Shown: piece by piece, positions 53,968 through 62,475 of the stretch | Layout of the letters: each line of letters begins with the position of its first letter | Position numbering within the stretch: the first letter of the stretch is position 1 | Assembly: GCF_010731615.1 (NCBI RefSeq) | Contig: NZ_AP022618.1 | Location: 992,001-1,056,000, forward strand | DNA length: 64,000 nt | Reading direction: 5' to 3' | Source of the DNA: Mycolicibacterium insubricum | Lineage (GTDB): Bacteria > Actinomycetota > Actinomycetes > Mycobacteriales > Mycobacteriaceae | Notes under the pieces: generated by a model | Databases searched by the model: none | What the model saw: only the letters and a program-made list of their open reading frames with translations | Told to the model about the DNA's origin: nothing | Program-made: the position numbers and the translations under genes

Positions 53968-54630
53968 TCAGCTCAATTCGACAGTGAGCTCAGCGCCGGT
54001 GGCCGCGATCACGTCGTCGACCCCGACGCCTGGGGCGAGTTCGCGCAGGATCAGCCGTCCGTCACCCGGTACGTCGATCACGCACAGATTGGTGATGATC
54101 CGGTCGACCACACCCTGACCGGTCAACGGCAACGTGCAGCGGTCCACGATCTTGGGATTGCCGGCCTTGTCGGTGTGCTCCATCAGCACGATGACGCGGC
54201 CCGCGCCGTGCACGAGATCCATTGCGCCACCCATGCCCTTGACCATCTTGCCGGGCACCATCCAGTTGGCCAGGTCGCCGTCGCGGGACACCTCCATGCC
54301 ACCCAGCACGGCGGCGTCGATGTGGCCGCCGCGGATCATCCCGAACGACAGCGCCGAATCGAAGTACGCTGCACCGGGATTGACGGTCACGGTCTCCTTA
54401 CCGGCGTTGATCAGGTCGGGGTCGACCTCGTCCTCGGTCGGATAGGGCCCGGTGCCCAGGATGCCGTTCTCCGAGTGCAGGATGACGTGTACGTCGCCGG
54501 TGAGATAGCCGGGGATCAGGGTGGGCAGGCCGATTCCGAGATTGACGTATTCGCCGTCGACCATCTCCTGGGCCGCCCGGGCAGCCATTTCGTTGCGGGA
54601 CCATCCGGTCGCGACGCTGGTGTCGGCCAT
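53968..54630 (-). CDS. scoB: 3-oxoacid CoA-transferase subunit B
   Basis: The 220-residue protein has the catalytic glutamate in 'LHSENGILG' (E54) and '[15 protein letters not shown]', '[18 protein letters not shown]', '[12 protein letters not shown]'. With ScoA it transfers CoA between succinyl-CoA and acetoacetate or a related 3-oxoacid. It starts one base after the scoA stop. Confidence 0.95.
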   Translation of the reverse strand: MADTSVATGWSRNEMAARAAQEMVDGEYVNLGIGLPTLIPGYLTGDVHVILHSENGILGTGPYPTEDEVDPDLINAGKETVTVNPGAAYFDSALSFGMIRGGHIDAAVLGGMEVSRDGDLANWMVPGKMVKGMGGAMDLVHGAGRVIVLMEHTDKAGNPKIVDRCTLPLTGQGVVDRIITNLCVIDVPGDGRLILRELAPGVGVDDVIAATGAELTVELS

Positions 54631-54631
54631 G

Positions 54632-55396
54632 TCAGTTCGCCTCCTGCGGCTCGCGCACGGTGCGCTTCTCGATCATCTTGTCCTGCGGTCCGGTGTGCAC
54701 GATGCGCTGGACGAATACGCCGGCCAAATGCACTGCGCCGGGGTCTATTTCGCCCGGTTCCACGAGCTCCTCGACCTGCGCGATGGTGATCCGGCCGGCC
54801 ATCGCCGCCAGCGGGTTGAAGTTCATGGCGGTCTTGTTGAACACCAGGTTCCCCAGGGTGTCGGCGCGTTTGGCGTGCACCAGGGCGAAGTCGGCGTTGA
54901 TCGACTCCTCCAGCACGTAGCGCTTGCCGTTGAACTCCCGGACCTCCTTGGGCGGGGAGGAGACGGCGACCGAGCCGTCGGCGCCGTACCGCCACGGCAG
55001 GCCGCCGTCGGACACCGGGCTGCCCACCCCGGCGGGGGTGTAGAACGCGGGAATGCCCGCACCGCCGGCGCGGAGCCGTTCGGCCAGCGTGCCCTGCGGG
55101 GTCAGCTCGACCTCCAGCTCCCCGGACAGGTACTGGCGGGCGAATTCCTTGTTCTCACCGACATAGGAGGCGGTGACGCGGCGGATCCGCCCCAGGTTCA
55201 GCAGCAGGCCCAGCCCCACGCCGTCGATCCCGCAGTTGTTGGAGAACACCTCGAGGTCTCGTGCCCCGGACTCGGCGACGGCGGCGATCAGTTGGTCGGG
55301 GATGCCGCACAGGCCGAAGCCGCCGACCGCGATGGTGGCGCCGTCGGCGATGCCGGCGACGGCCTCAGCCGTCGACGCGTAGACCTTGGATGCCAT
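54632..55396 (-). CDS. scoA: 3-oxoacid CoA-transferase subunit A
   Basis: The 254-residue protein has the CoA-binding glycine motif '[19 protein letters not shown]' and '[14 protein letters not shown]', '[19 protein letters not shown]'. It forms the alpha subunit with ScoB. The ATG at 55396 has GAAAGG upstream; the extension to 55447 is rejected. It is divergent from an IclR regulator, and part-palindromes near 55433 may be operators. Confidence 0.94.
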   Translation of the reverse strand: MASKVYASTAEAVAGIADGATIAVGGFGLCGIPDQLIAAVAESGARDLEVFSNNCGIDGVGLGLLLNLGRIRRVTASYVGENKEFARQYLSGELEVELTPQGTLAERLRAGGAGIPAFYTPAGVGSPVSDGGLPWRYGADGSVAVSSPPKEVREFNGKRYVLEESINADFALVHAKRADTLGNLVFNKTAMNFNPLAAMAGRITIAQVEELVEPGEIDPGAVHLAGVFVQRIVHTGPQDKMIEKRTVREPQEAN

Positions 55397-55565
55397 GGTC
55401 CGCCCTTTCAGATCGTGGGTGCCGGGTATCCAACGTTCACTGTGCAAACGGTGGGATAAACACGGGTTCGTTCTGGACGACTGAACAATATCCTGCGTGT
55501 GACGTGCAAGGGAAACGCGATCGGGGTCGGGAAACTGTTCGGTGAGTGGTCAATATCGTCGTGGA

Positions 55566-55582
55566 CGTTCATTCAATGAACG
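55566..55582. promoter_or_regulatory. Palindromic IclR-type operator
   Basis: CGTTCATTCAATGAACG is a perfect inverted repeat around one central base. It ends two bases before TAGGAT (55585-55590), the putative -10 of the IclR gene. A weaker relative, CGTTCACTGTGCAAACG, lies upstream of scoA at about 55433. Confidence 0.65.
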
Positions 55583-55598
55583 CCTAGGATTGGCGGCC

Positions 55599-56375
55599 GT
55601 GACGACTTCGGCGGACGGATCGGGCCCCGGCGTCAACGTGGTGGGGCGCGCCGCGGCGGTGCTGCGTGCGGTGGCCGCGGCCGAGCCGACCGGGATATCC
55701 ACCACCGACCTTGCGCGGTCGGCGGGACTGGCCCGGCCCACCGCACACCGGCTGCTGACCGCGCTGGCCGCCGAGGATCTGGTGGCCCGTGACAGATCCG
55801 GACTGTGGTCGTTGGGCTCGGAGCTGTACCTGCTGAGCGTGGGCGCCGCGGCCCGCTACGAGGTCACCGGCCGGGTACGCCCGGCGGTGGCGCGGCTGGC
55901 ACGGGAAACCGGCGAGAGCGCGTTCTTCTCCGCCCGCCGGGGTGACGAGACGGTGTGTGTGCTGGCGGAGGAGGGCAGCTTCCCGCTGCGCTCGCACGTC
56001 CTGCACGTGGGGATCAGGTTCCCCCTGGCCGTGGCCAGCGCCGGGCTGGCGATTCTGGCGCACCTGCCCGACGCCGATGTCGACGGCTACTTCGCCCGGG
56101 TGCGGCCCGAGGAGGGCTGGGGGCCGGCGCACGCCGAGCCGCAGATCCGCACACGTATCGCCGCCACACGGGAGACCGGATACGCGATCAATCCCGGGCT
56201 GATCGTCGAGGGCAGCTGGGGCATGGCCGCGGCGGTGTTCGACGGCAACGGCGCTCCGGCCTGGGCGTTGAGCCTGACCGGGGTGGAGACGCGGTTCAAA
56301 CCCGAGCGGCGCAGGGAACTCGGTGACCTGCTGCTGCACCAGGCCCATCTGCTGTCCGGGGCCCTGCAGACCTGA
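55599..56375 (+). CDS. IclR-family regulator
   Basis: The 258-residue protein has an N-terminal winged helix ('VVGRAAAVLRAVAAAEPTGI', 'DLARSAGLARPTAHRLLTAL') and the IclR effector domain ('RETGESAFFSARRGDETVCV', 'YAINPGLIVEGSWGMAAAVF'). It is divergent from scoAB and probably controls ketoacid or aromatic catabolism through that operon. The GTG at 55599 has TAGGAT eight bases upstream; the longer frame to 55542 would include the operator. Confidence 0.88.
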   Translation: MTTSADGSGPGVNVVGRAAAVLRAVAAAEPTGISTTDLARSAGLARPTAHRLLTALAAEDLVARDRSGLWSLGSELYLLSVGAAARYEVTGRVRPAVARLARETGESAFFSARRGDETVCVLAEEGSFPLRSHVLHVGIRFPLAVASAGLAILAHLPDADVDGYFARVRPEEGWGPAHAEPQIRTRIAATRETGYAINPGLIVEGSWGMAAAVFDGNGAPAWALSLTGVETRFKPERRRELGDLLLHQAHLLSGALQT

Positions 56376-56441
56376 GGTGACCGCGCGGGGTTCCGCAGGC
56401 GGATCTGGGTGCGGATCAGCCGAGCGAATAGCATCACCGGT

Positions 56442-56477
56442 ATGACCACGGCCGCCACCGCACAGCGCACCCGCTGA
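56442..56477 (+). other. Leaderless 11-codon ORF, probable original TetR N-terminus
   Basis: TAGCAT (56429-56434), seven bases, then ATG 56442 is a full leaderless start. The frame MTTAATAQRTR stops at TGA 56475-56477. One extra C in the CCC at 56470-56472 would join it to the downstream TetR frame as ...QRTPLSYALMARRHGW. This is either a frameshift (real or sequencing) or a leader peptide. Confidence 0.5.
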
Positions 56478-56488
56478 GCTACGCGCTG

Positions 56489-57100
56489 ATGGCACGCAGA
56501 CACGGCTGGGCGGGGGACCCGCCGGCTGACGACGAGGAGGCGGTGGCGCGGATCGTCGCCGCCGCGGTCGCCACCATCGACGAGACCGGCGCCGAGATCG
56601 GCATCGCCGAGGTGGCCCGCTCGCTCGGGGTGATCCGGCAGACCGTCTACCGGTACTTTCCCAACGCCGAGGCGCTGATGGCCGCGGCGGCCGTCGCGTC
56701 GGTCGGTTCCTTCCTCGACCGGATCGAGGAGCAGCTGGCCGGCATCACCGACCCGTCGGCCGCCGTCACTGAGGGGCTGGCCTTCGTGCTGGAGACGTTG
56801 CCGGTCACCCCGCACCTGGGATTGCTGCTGATGCCCGCGCACACCAACCGATTTCTGCCGGCGATCACCTCGGAGCAGGCGCGGCACTTCGGCCGGTCCA
56901 TGCTGGACCGCTTCGAAGTCGACTGGGCCGCCTACGGATACGACGACAGCGCCCTCGACGAGCTGGTCGAGTTCGTGCTGCGCACCGTGCAGTCGTTCGT
57001 CACCGATCCGGGACAGCCGCCGCGGGACGGCGCGGACCTGCGTCGCTACCTGGCCCGCTGGGTGGGTTCGGCGGTTGCCGCCCAACCGATTCAGCGATAG
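56489..57100 (+). CDS. TetR-family regulator (possible N-terminal frameshift)
   Basis: The 203 residues from ATG 56489 hold a complete TetR helix-turn-helix ('IVAAAVATIDETGAEIGIAE' then 'VIRQTVYRYFPNAEAL', residues 22-65) and an alpha-helical ligand domain. There is no ribosome-binding site before this ATG. The frame is open upstream without a start ('PLSYAL'), and the only good promoter points to ATG 56442 in another frame. Therefore the true protein may be about 16 residues longer with a one-base indel near 56470. It converges on the P450 gene with a 10-base overlap and may regulate it. Confidence 0.75.
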   Translation: MARRHGWAGDPPADDEEAVARIVAAAVATIDETGAEIGIAEVARSLGVIRQTVYRYFPNAEALMAAAAVASVGSFLDRIEEQLAGITDPSAAVTEGLAFVLETLPVTPHLGLLLMPAHTNRFLPAITSEQARHFGRSMLDRFEVDWAAYGYDDSALDELVEFVLRTVQSFVTDPGQPPRDGADLRRYLARWVGSAVAAQPIQR

Positions 57101-58338
57101 CGGACGTCGAAGCCCGTCACCCCGTTGAGCCACGCCGAGCGCAGCCGCTTGGGCTCGCCGAGCTTGGTGATGTCGGGCAGCACGTCGGCGATGGCGTTGA
57201 ACATCAGGTTGATCTCGGTGCGGGCCAGGTTGGCACCCAGGCAGAAGTGCGTGCCCTGCCCGCCGAACCCCAGATGCGGGTTGGGGTTGCGCAGCACGTT
57301 GAACTCGCTCGGGTTCTCGAACACGTCGTCGTCGAAATTGGCCGAGGCGTAGAACAATCCGACGCGCTGACCCGCGGAGATCTCGGCGCCACCGAGTTCG
57401 ACGTCGCGGGTGGCGGTGCGCTGGAAGGCATACACCGGGGTGCTCCACCGGACAATCTCGTCGGCCGCGGTGACCGGGCGCTCCCGGCGATAGAGGTCCC
57501 ACTGCTCGGGATTGTCGAGAAAAGCGTTGAGCCCGTGGGTGATCGCATTGCGGGTGGTCTCGTTGCCGGCGACGGCCAGCAGCACCACGAAGAAGCCGAA
57601 CTCTTCCTCGGTCATCCACTCGCCGTCGAGGTCGGCGTGCACCAGCTTGGTGACGATGTCATCGGCCGGGCAGCGGCGCCGCTCGTCGGCCATGCCGTAG
57701 GCGTAGGCCAGCAGTTGGGCGTTGGCGACGGCCGGGTCGTCCAGCCCGGCGTCGGGATCCTCCAGGTTGACCACCGAGTTCGCCCAGTGGAATACCTTCT
57801 CGTGGTCCTCGGCGGGCACACCGATCAGGTCGGCGATGGCCAGCAGCGGCAACCGCGAGGCGATATCGGCGACGAAGTCACCGGAGCCGGTGGCCGCGGC
57901 CTCCTCGACGATGCGCCTCGCCGCGGTGCGCAGTTTCTCCTCGAGCTCGGCGACCGCGCGCGGGGCGAACAGCCGGGACACGATGCGCCGCAGCCGGGTG
58001 TGTTCGGGCGGATCGTGGTTGATCAGCAGGGCCTTGGTGAGCTCGATCTTCTCCTCGTCCATCCCCTCGAAGAAGCTGATCACCACGCCCTTGCGGTTGG
58101 CGGAGAAGGTGTCCGGGTCGCGCGAGATGGCCTTGATGTCGGCGTGCCGGCTGACCACCCAGAACCCGCCGTCGGTGAAGCCCCCGGTGCCGGGCTCCTG
58201 CGCGTTCCACCACACCGGCGCGTTTTTGCGGAGTTCGGCGAACTCGCGCAGCGGGATGCCCTCGGCTAGCACATCGGGGTCGACGAAGTCGATGCCGTCG
58301 GGCCGGGGGCGAAATGGACAGCGCGCGGTGGAGGTCAT
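57091..58338 (-). CDS. Cytochrome P450, CYP125-like
   Basis: The 415-residue P450 has the I-helix 'AGNETTRN' (257-264), ExxR 'EIVR' (294-297) and the haem loop 'FGGQGTHFCLGANLAR' with C366. Text such as 'GGFTDGGFWVVSRHADIK' and 'LLINHDPPEHTRLRRIVSRL' is close to M. tuberculosis CYP125, which oxidises the cholesterol side chain. A sterol or fatty substrate is likely, but the exact CYP family needs alignment. The ATG at 58338 has GAAAGGA upstream. A large palindrome separates it from the divergent F420 enzyme gene. Confidence 0.9.
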   Translation of the reverse strand: MTSTARCPFRPRPDGIDFVDPDVLAEGIPLREFAELRKNAPVWWNAQEPGTGGFTDGGFWVVSRHADIKAISRDPDTFSANRKGVVISFFEGMDEEKIELTKALLINHDPPEHTRLRRIVSRLFAPRAVAELEEKLRTAARRIVEEAAATGSGDFVADIASRLPLLAIADLIGVPAEDHEKVFHWANSVVNLEDPDAGLDDPAVANAQLLAYAYGMADERRRCPADDIVTKLVHADLDGEWMTEEEFGFFVVLLAVAGNETTRNAITHGLNAFLDNPEQWDLYRRERPVTAADEIVRWSTPVYAFQRTATRDVELGGAEISAGQRVGLFYASANFDDDVFENPSEFNVLRNPNPHLGFGGQGTHFCLGANLARTEINLMFNAIADVLPDITKLGEPKRLRSAWLNGVTGFDVRYR

Positions 58339-58383
58339 CGGGTCCTTTCTCCGGCCGCGGTCGGGGACGCGGCGCAACGACCA

Positions 58384-58417
58384 TGACCATACACAAGATA
58401 TATGAACTGTATGGTCA
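58384..58417. promoter_or_regulatory. 34-bp operator candidate between the P450 and F420 oxidoreductase genes
   Basis: TGACCATACA (58384-58393) and TGTATGGTCA (58408-58417) are exact 10-base inverted arms around an AT-rich 14-base spacer. It lies 46 bases upstream of the P450 start and about 80 before the divergent GTG. It does not match the KstR cholesterol-regulon site. The TetR encoded downstream of the P450 is the nearest candidate regulator. Confidence 0.6.
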
Positions 58418-58496
58418 GTTGGGCTCGATGCACCCCACCCTGCGCTCTCCTGCCCTGGGCCCTCGCGGCCACCGGCCTCGGCCTACCATCGCTGAG

Positions 58497-59417
58497 GTGA
58501 CCACTTCTGAACGCACCCGCATCGACTTCGGCTCCCGGATCGGCGTGTGGTGGGCCAGTGACAGCTGGGCCATGCCCGAGGCGCAGCAGGTGGCCCGCGA
58601 GATCGAGGCGCTCGGTTTCGGGTCGCTGTTCCTGCCCGAGGCGTTCGGCAAGGAGTGCCTGACCCAGTCGGCGGCCTTCCTGGCGGCCACCGAATCGCTG
58701 GTGATCGGCACCGGCATTGCCAACATCCACGTCCGGGTGCCCGCGGCCGCCGAAGCCGGCGCCCGCACCCTCACCGCGCTGCACCCCGGACGCTTCGTGC
58801 TGGGACTCGGGGTCAGCCACGGCCCGCTGGTCGATGCGATGGGCGGGACCTACACCAAGCCGCTGGCCACCATGCGCAACTACCTCGACGGCATGGCCGC
58901 GGTCTCGGACCGGATCGAACCGGGCATCGGCCGGCCGTCCCGGCTGCTGGCGGCACTCGGTCCGAAGATGATCGAGCTCTCCGGCACCCACGCCGACGGC
59001 GCGCACCCGTACCTGGTCACCCCGGAGCACACCCGCGTCACCCGGGACATCCTCGGGCCGGACAAATGGGTGGTCTCCGAGCAGGCCGTCGTCGTCGGCG
59101 GTGACGACGCCCAGCAGCTGGCCTACGCGCATCAGCACCTGGACATGTACTCCATGCTGCCCAACTACCGGAACTCCTGGCTGCGTCAGGGTTTTGACGA
59201 ATCCGACCTGGTGCGCGGCGGCTCCGACCGGCTGGCCCGCGCGCTGGTGGGCATGGGTTCACTGGCCGACGCCGCGGCCTCGGTGACCGCGCATCTGGAC
59301 GCCGGGGCCGATCACGTCGTCATCCAGGTGCTCGGTGAGCGCCCGGGCATCGACCCGCGCCCGGCGCTGCGTGAGCTGGCCGCCGAGCTCGGGCTGGGGG
59401 CAACCGGGTTCCGGTGA
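58497..59417 (+). CDS. LLM-class F420-dependent oxidoreductase
   Basis: The 306-residue protein is a luciferase-like TIM barrel with 'IGVWWASDSWAMPEAQQVAR', 'LGFGSLFLPEAFGKECLTQS', 'GIANIHVRVPAAAEAGARTL' and 'HPGRFVLGLGVSHGPLV'. Text like this is common in mycobacterial TIGR03620-type F420 enzymes. The GTG at 58497 has TACCAT exactly seven bases upstream (leaderless); the longer frame starting at 58383 would include the operator. It is divergent from the P450 and may act in the same pathway. Confidence 0.86.
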   Translation: MTTSERTRIDFGSRIGVWWASDSWAMPEAQQVAREIEALGFGSLFLPEAFGKECLTQSAAFLAATESLVIGTGIANIHVRVPAAAEAGARTLTALHPGRFVLGLGVSHGPLVDAMGGTYTKPLATMRNYLDGMAAVSDRIEPGIGRPSRLLAALGPKMIELSGTHADGAHPYLVTPEHTRVTRDILGPDKWVVSEQAVVVGGDDAQQLAYAHQHLDMYSMLPNYRNSWLRQGFDESDLVRGGSDRLARALVGMGSLADAAASVTAHLDAGADHVVIQVLGERPGIDPRPALRELAAELGLGATGFR

Positions 59418-59499
59418 GTGGGACCGGTGCTGGCGGCGTGCACCGACGCGGGCTTCACTGATCCGAAACCGGCTTTCTCGGTATCGGAGGGGCAGTTAC

Positions 59500-60195
59500 A
59501 TGGCTGGATTACGCTCGGCAACAATGATTATCACGGTCGGCGGTGCGCTGATCGGGGGTTGGCTGGTGTCGGCCGGGACTGCCGTCGCCGACGACCCGCT
59601 GCAGGGAATCAAAGACTTGGTCGTCAGTCAACAGCTATCGTCCAAGTGCGCGCCGCTCAACTACAACACGGCACTGGAGCGCGACGCGCAGTATTACGCC
59701 CGCAACTTCCCATCCAAGGCGTCCGTGAGTGGATACGACGGCGAGATTCGGCAGAACATCGGCATCGCGGACCCCAAGGCCAAGGCATTGGAATTGTTGA
59801 CGTCCGGTGTACGTCAACAGGTTCAGGATTGCGGCTTCACCGAGTACGGAGTGGGCTTCTACCGTCTGGGCGAAACCGACTACGTCACGGTGGTGTTCGG
59901 CAAGCCGACCCCGGCACCGGACGCGACCCCGGAGAAGCCGAAGAAGGAAATCACCCTGGGCAAGCGCCCGTCGTCAACGGGGGGCACGGCGCCTCAGGTG
60001 ACGGTTACCTCCGATGTCGATGTCTACGATGCGCCCAACGGAACGGGTAAGAAGATCAACGGCATATTCCTACACCAGGGAAGCAAATACGATCTGATCG
60101 CGCCGTGCAGCGACAACTGGTGTCATCTGACGATTCCCGAGGTCCAGAGCGGGGCGGGCTGGGTCTACCAGGACGGATTTCTTTCGGTTCCTTAG
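59500..60195 (+). CDS. Secreted CAP-like protein with C-terminal SH3 domain
   Basis: The 231-residue precursor has a signal peptide ('IITVGGALIGGWLVSAGTAVA', cleavage about residue 28). It has a CAP/SCP-like domain ('LNYNTALERDAQYYARNF', 'DYVTVVFGKP', 30-140), a Pro/Lys linker and a bacterial SH3 domain ('DVDVYDAPNGTGKKINGIF', 'WCHLTIPEVQSGAGWVYQDG', 165-231). It is likely exported to the envelope, where SH3 domains bind wall or protein partners. GGAGGGG precedes the ATG at 59500 by 7 bases; the earlier frame to 59335 overlaps the upstream gene. Confidence 0.8.
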   Translation: MAGLRSATMIITVGGALIGGWLVSAGTAVADDPLQGIKDLVVSQQLSSKCAPLNYNTALERDAQYYARNFPSKASVSGYDGEIRQNIGIADPKAKALELLTSGVRQQVQDCGFTEYGVGFYRLGETDYVTVVFGKPTPAPDATPEKPKKEITLGKRPSSTGGTAPQVTVTSDVDVYDAPNGTGKKINGIFLHQGSKYDLIAPCSDNWCHLTIPEVQSGAGWVYQDGFLSVP

Positions 60196-60222
60196 CTGTT
60201 CTTGCCTGCCGAGGACCGGCAC

Positions 60223-60831
60223 TCAGGGGCCGGATACGGCACGAAGGCCGTAGAGGTAGGTCCTCAGGTACTCGTCGAGGAACGGCTCCCGGATCGGCTC
60301 GGGGATCGCGATGAGCAGCGCGTAGAGCCCGACCAGGAACGAGATGCCGTTGTGCATCACGTCGACGTCGGCCGGGATCTGACCGTCGTCGCGGGCCCGC
60401 GTCAGATCGTCGACGACGGCGACGATGAACGGGTGCGTCGCCCACTCGTCGGTGGGCGGCGCGGTCGATGAAAAATGCAGTCCGACAAAGTCTTTGAACA
60501 GATACCGGCCCAGGCGCACCTTGAGCTGCTCCAGCACGGCGATCGCCTCGGTCAGCGTCGCGCGCACGTCGTGCGGTGCGGCGAAGCGCCGGGTGAGCTC
60601 GGCGGCCATCCGCTCCTCCTCGCGGCGCTCCAGTTCGATGAGCACGTGTTCCTTGGTGGGGAAGTGGAAGTAGAAGGTGGCGTGCGCGACGCCGGCGGCG
60701 GCGACGATGGCGCCGGTGTCGGCGGCGGCCATGCCGGCGCGCCGGAACTCGGCGATCGCCGCGCCCAGCAGTCGCTCCCGGGTCTGCTGGCCCTTTCGGC
60801 CCCGCGTGGCGGTGTCGGTCGGCTTGGTCAC
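60223..60831 (-). CDS. TetR-family repressor of the adjacent membrane operon
   Basis: The 202-residue protein has the TetR DNA-binding domain ('ERLLGAAIAEFRRAGMAAAD', 'VAHATFYFHFPTKEHVL', residues 18-65) and a helical C-terminal domain. The GTG at 60831 has TAGACT six bases upstream (leaderless). Similar TGACTAAA-type palindromes lie before it and before the divergent operon at 60971, pointing to control of both. Confidence 0.87.
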   Translation of the reverse strand: MTKPTDTATRGRKGQQTRERLLGAAIAEFRRAGMAAADTGAIVAAAGVAHATFYFHFPTKEHVLIELERREEERMAAELTRRFAAPHDVRATLTEAIAVLEQLKVRLGRYLFKDFVGLHFSSTAPPTDEWATHPFIVAVVDDLTRARDDGQIPADVDVMHNGISFLVGLYALLIAIPEPIREPFLDEYLRTYLYGLRAVSGP

Positions 60832-60856
60832 CGGGCCAGTCTAGGGCAAAAATAAC

Positions 60857-60868
60857 TGACTAAACTCA
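60857..60868. promoter_or_regulatory. TetR operator candidate 1 (TGACTAAACTCA)
   Basis: TGACTAAACTCA is an imperfect version of the palindrome at 60946, positioned 26 bases from the TetR start. Confidence 0.5.
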
Positions 60869-60945
60869 GAAAACGCTTTTCTTATGGGCGCGCGAGCGCT
60901 AGCGTGCACCTGGGATTATTCCCGTCCTCACGGCCGGGGAAGATC

Positions 60946-60957
60946 TGACTAAAGTCA
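60946..60957. promoter_or_regulatory. TetR operator candidate 2 (TGACTAAAGTCA)
   Basis: TGACT-AA-AGTCA is a perfect palindrome that ends just before the AAAGGAGG ribosome-binding site of the 60971 operon. Together with the copy at 60857 it brackets the divergent gap. Confidence 0.6.
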
Positions 60958-60970
60958 CAAAGGAGGCGCG

Positions 60971-61717
60971 GTGCAGATTCTCGCCGAGGTTCAGGACCTG
61001 CCGAAGGCGGGCAACATCAGGGCGCAGTGGGTCTGCCTGTGGTCGGGCCCCGCGGTGGCGCTCGTGCTGCTCATCGCGGCCGTCGCGTTCCCCGGATTCC
61101 ACCCGCCGATGTCGCCCGAGATGTCCGCCGACGCGGTCGCGGCCTTCTACTCCGCGCACACCGCCGGCATCCGGTTCTCCCAGGTCACCTTCAACCTGTG
61201 CGGCATCCTGGTCGTGCCGTTCTTCATGGTGATCGTGGCGCAGATGAAGCGGATGGCCGGCCAAACCGACGTGTTCGCCTTCTGCTACCTCACCGCGGTG
61301 ATCAGCGGCGGCACCTTCTTCGCGCTGTCCAACATCTTCTTCCTGGTCGCGGCGTTTCGCCCGGACCGCAACCCCGACTTGATCCAGCTGCTCAACGACC
61401 TGGCCTGGATCGTGTTCATAGCGCCGATCGGGATGCTGGTCAGCCAGTTCGTCCTGCTGGCACTGGCCGTCCGGTTCGACGACGGGCCCGATCCGATCTT
61501 CCCGCGCTGGGTGGGCTGGTATTCGCTGGCCACCGCCGCGGCCATCGTCCCGTCGGCCGCCGCGGCGGTCTGCCGCACCGGCCCGCTGGCCTGGGACGGA
61601 CTGATCTCGTTCTGGCTGCGTAACGGTGCGCTGGCGGCGTTCGTGGTGGTGATGTTCTTCGTCCTGCGCCGTACCCTGGTGCGCCAGGCGGTGACCGACG
61701 GCGTGGTCGCCGCGTGA
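60971..61717 (+). CDS. Seven-span membrane protein of the COX3-like operon
   Basis: The 248-residue protein has about seven membrane spans, with 'MSADAVAAFYSAHTAGIRFS' after the first span, a central 'FFLVAAFRPDRNPDLIQLLN' and 'FPRWVGWYSLATAAAIVPSA'. The next gene encodes a paralog. No cofactor motif was recognised. The GTG at 60971 has GGAGG four bases upstream. The stop overlaps the next start (GTGA). Confidence 0.8.
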   Translation: MQILAEVQDLPKAGNIRAQWVCLWSGPAVALVLLIAAVAFPGFHPPMSPEMSADAVAAFYSAHTAGIRFSQVTFNLCGILVVPFFMVIVAQMKRMAGQTDVFAFCYLTAVISGGTFFALSNIFFLVAAFRPDRNPDLIQLLNDLAWIVFIAPIGMLVSQFVLLALAVRFDDGPDPIFPRWVGWYSLATAAAIVPSAAAAVCRTGPLAWDGLISFWLRNGALAAFVVVMFFVLRRTLVRQAVTDGVVAA

Positions 61718-62475
61718 GCGTGCTCAGCCCGTCGGGCTACGTCACCACCCCTGACGGCAAGCCCGCCGGCAATCGCGACGTCGTCCTGATGACGTGGTTC
61801 TTCCCGCTCTGGTACGGGCTTTTCGGCATCATCATCTGCCTGCTGGCCCGGGTCACCCCCCCGCCGCGCCCCGATGTGACGACGGCCGACAAGGTCGCCT
61901 TCTTCGTCCAGCACCACACCACCATCCAGTGGGGATTCGTTGGGCTGCTCATCCTGCTGGGCGGGGCGGCGATGACCAACGGCCTGGTCGGCTACCAGAT
62001 GAAGCGGATGTCGACCGGCCCGGTGCTGGCCTACGGCTACATCGGCGGCATGGGCGTGGGCGCGCTGCCCGGGTTCCTGCTCGTCTCGGTCTGCTTCCTG
62101 ACCGCGGCGTTTCGCCCCGACCGCGACCCAGAGCTCATCGGGCTGCTCTACGACCTGGGGATGCTGTCCTACAACGGATCGCTGGGCTGCTTCACCGCGG
62201 CGTACCTGGTGCTGGCGATCGCGGTGCTCTACGACAAGAACAACATCTTCCCGAAATGGTTTGCCTACATCTCGATCTGGCAGATCATCACCGAGGTCGT
62301 CGCCACCCAGATGTTCCTGTTCCCGTCCGGACCGTTCGCCTGGAACGGCTCGATCTCGTTCTGGGTCGCGGTCGCCGAATTCTCCGTGTGGCTCGGCGCG
62401 CTGATCGTCATCCTGCGCAAGGCCGCCGCGGCCGAACCGCCCGTCGGCGCTGCATTGGTGGGAGCTACCCGATGA
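61714..62475 (+). CDS. Seven-span membrane protein, paralog of the preceding gene
   Basis: The 253-residue protein shares with its neighbour the phrases 'CFLTAAFRPDRDPELIGLLY' and 'FPKWFAYISIWQIITEVVAT' and the seven-span plan. Both starts and stops are overlapped (GTGA at 61714, ATGA-type at 62472). The tandem paralogs probably form a complex with the following oxidase-like subunits (inference). Confidence 0.8.
   Translation: MSVLSPSGYVTTPDGKPAGNRDVVLMTWFFPLWYGLFGIIICLLARVTPPPRPDVTTADKVAFFVQHHTTIQWGFVGLLILLGGAAMTNGLVGYQMKRMSTGPVLAYGYIGGMGVGALPGFLLVSVCFLTAAFRPDRDPELIGLLYDLGMLSYNGSLGCFTAAYLVLAIAVLYDKNNIFPKWFAYISIWQIITEVVATQMFLFPSGPFAWNGSISFWVAVAEFSVWLGALIVILRKAAAAEPPVGAALVGATR

Noticed and set aside
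58339..58496. KstR-type operator for the CYP125-like gene
   Set aside because: No AAC...GTT-type KstR palindrome is visible; the palindrome present has different arms and spacing.
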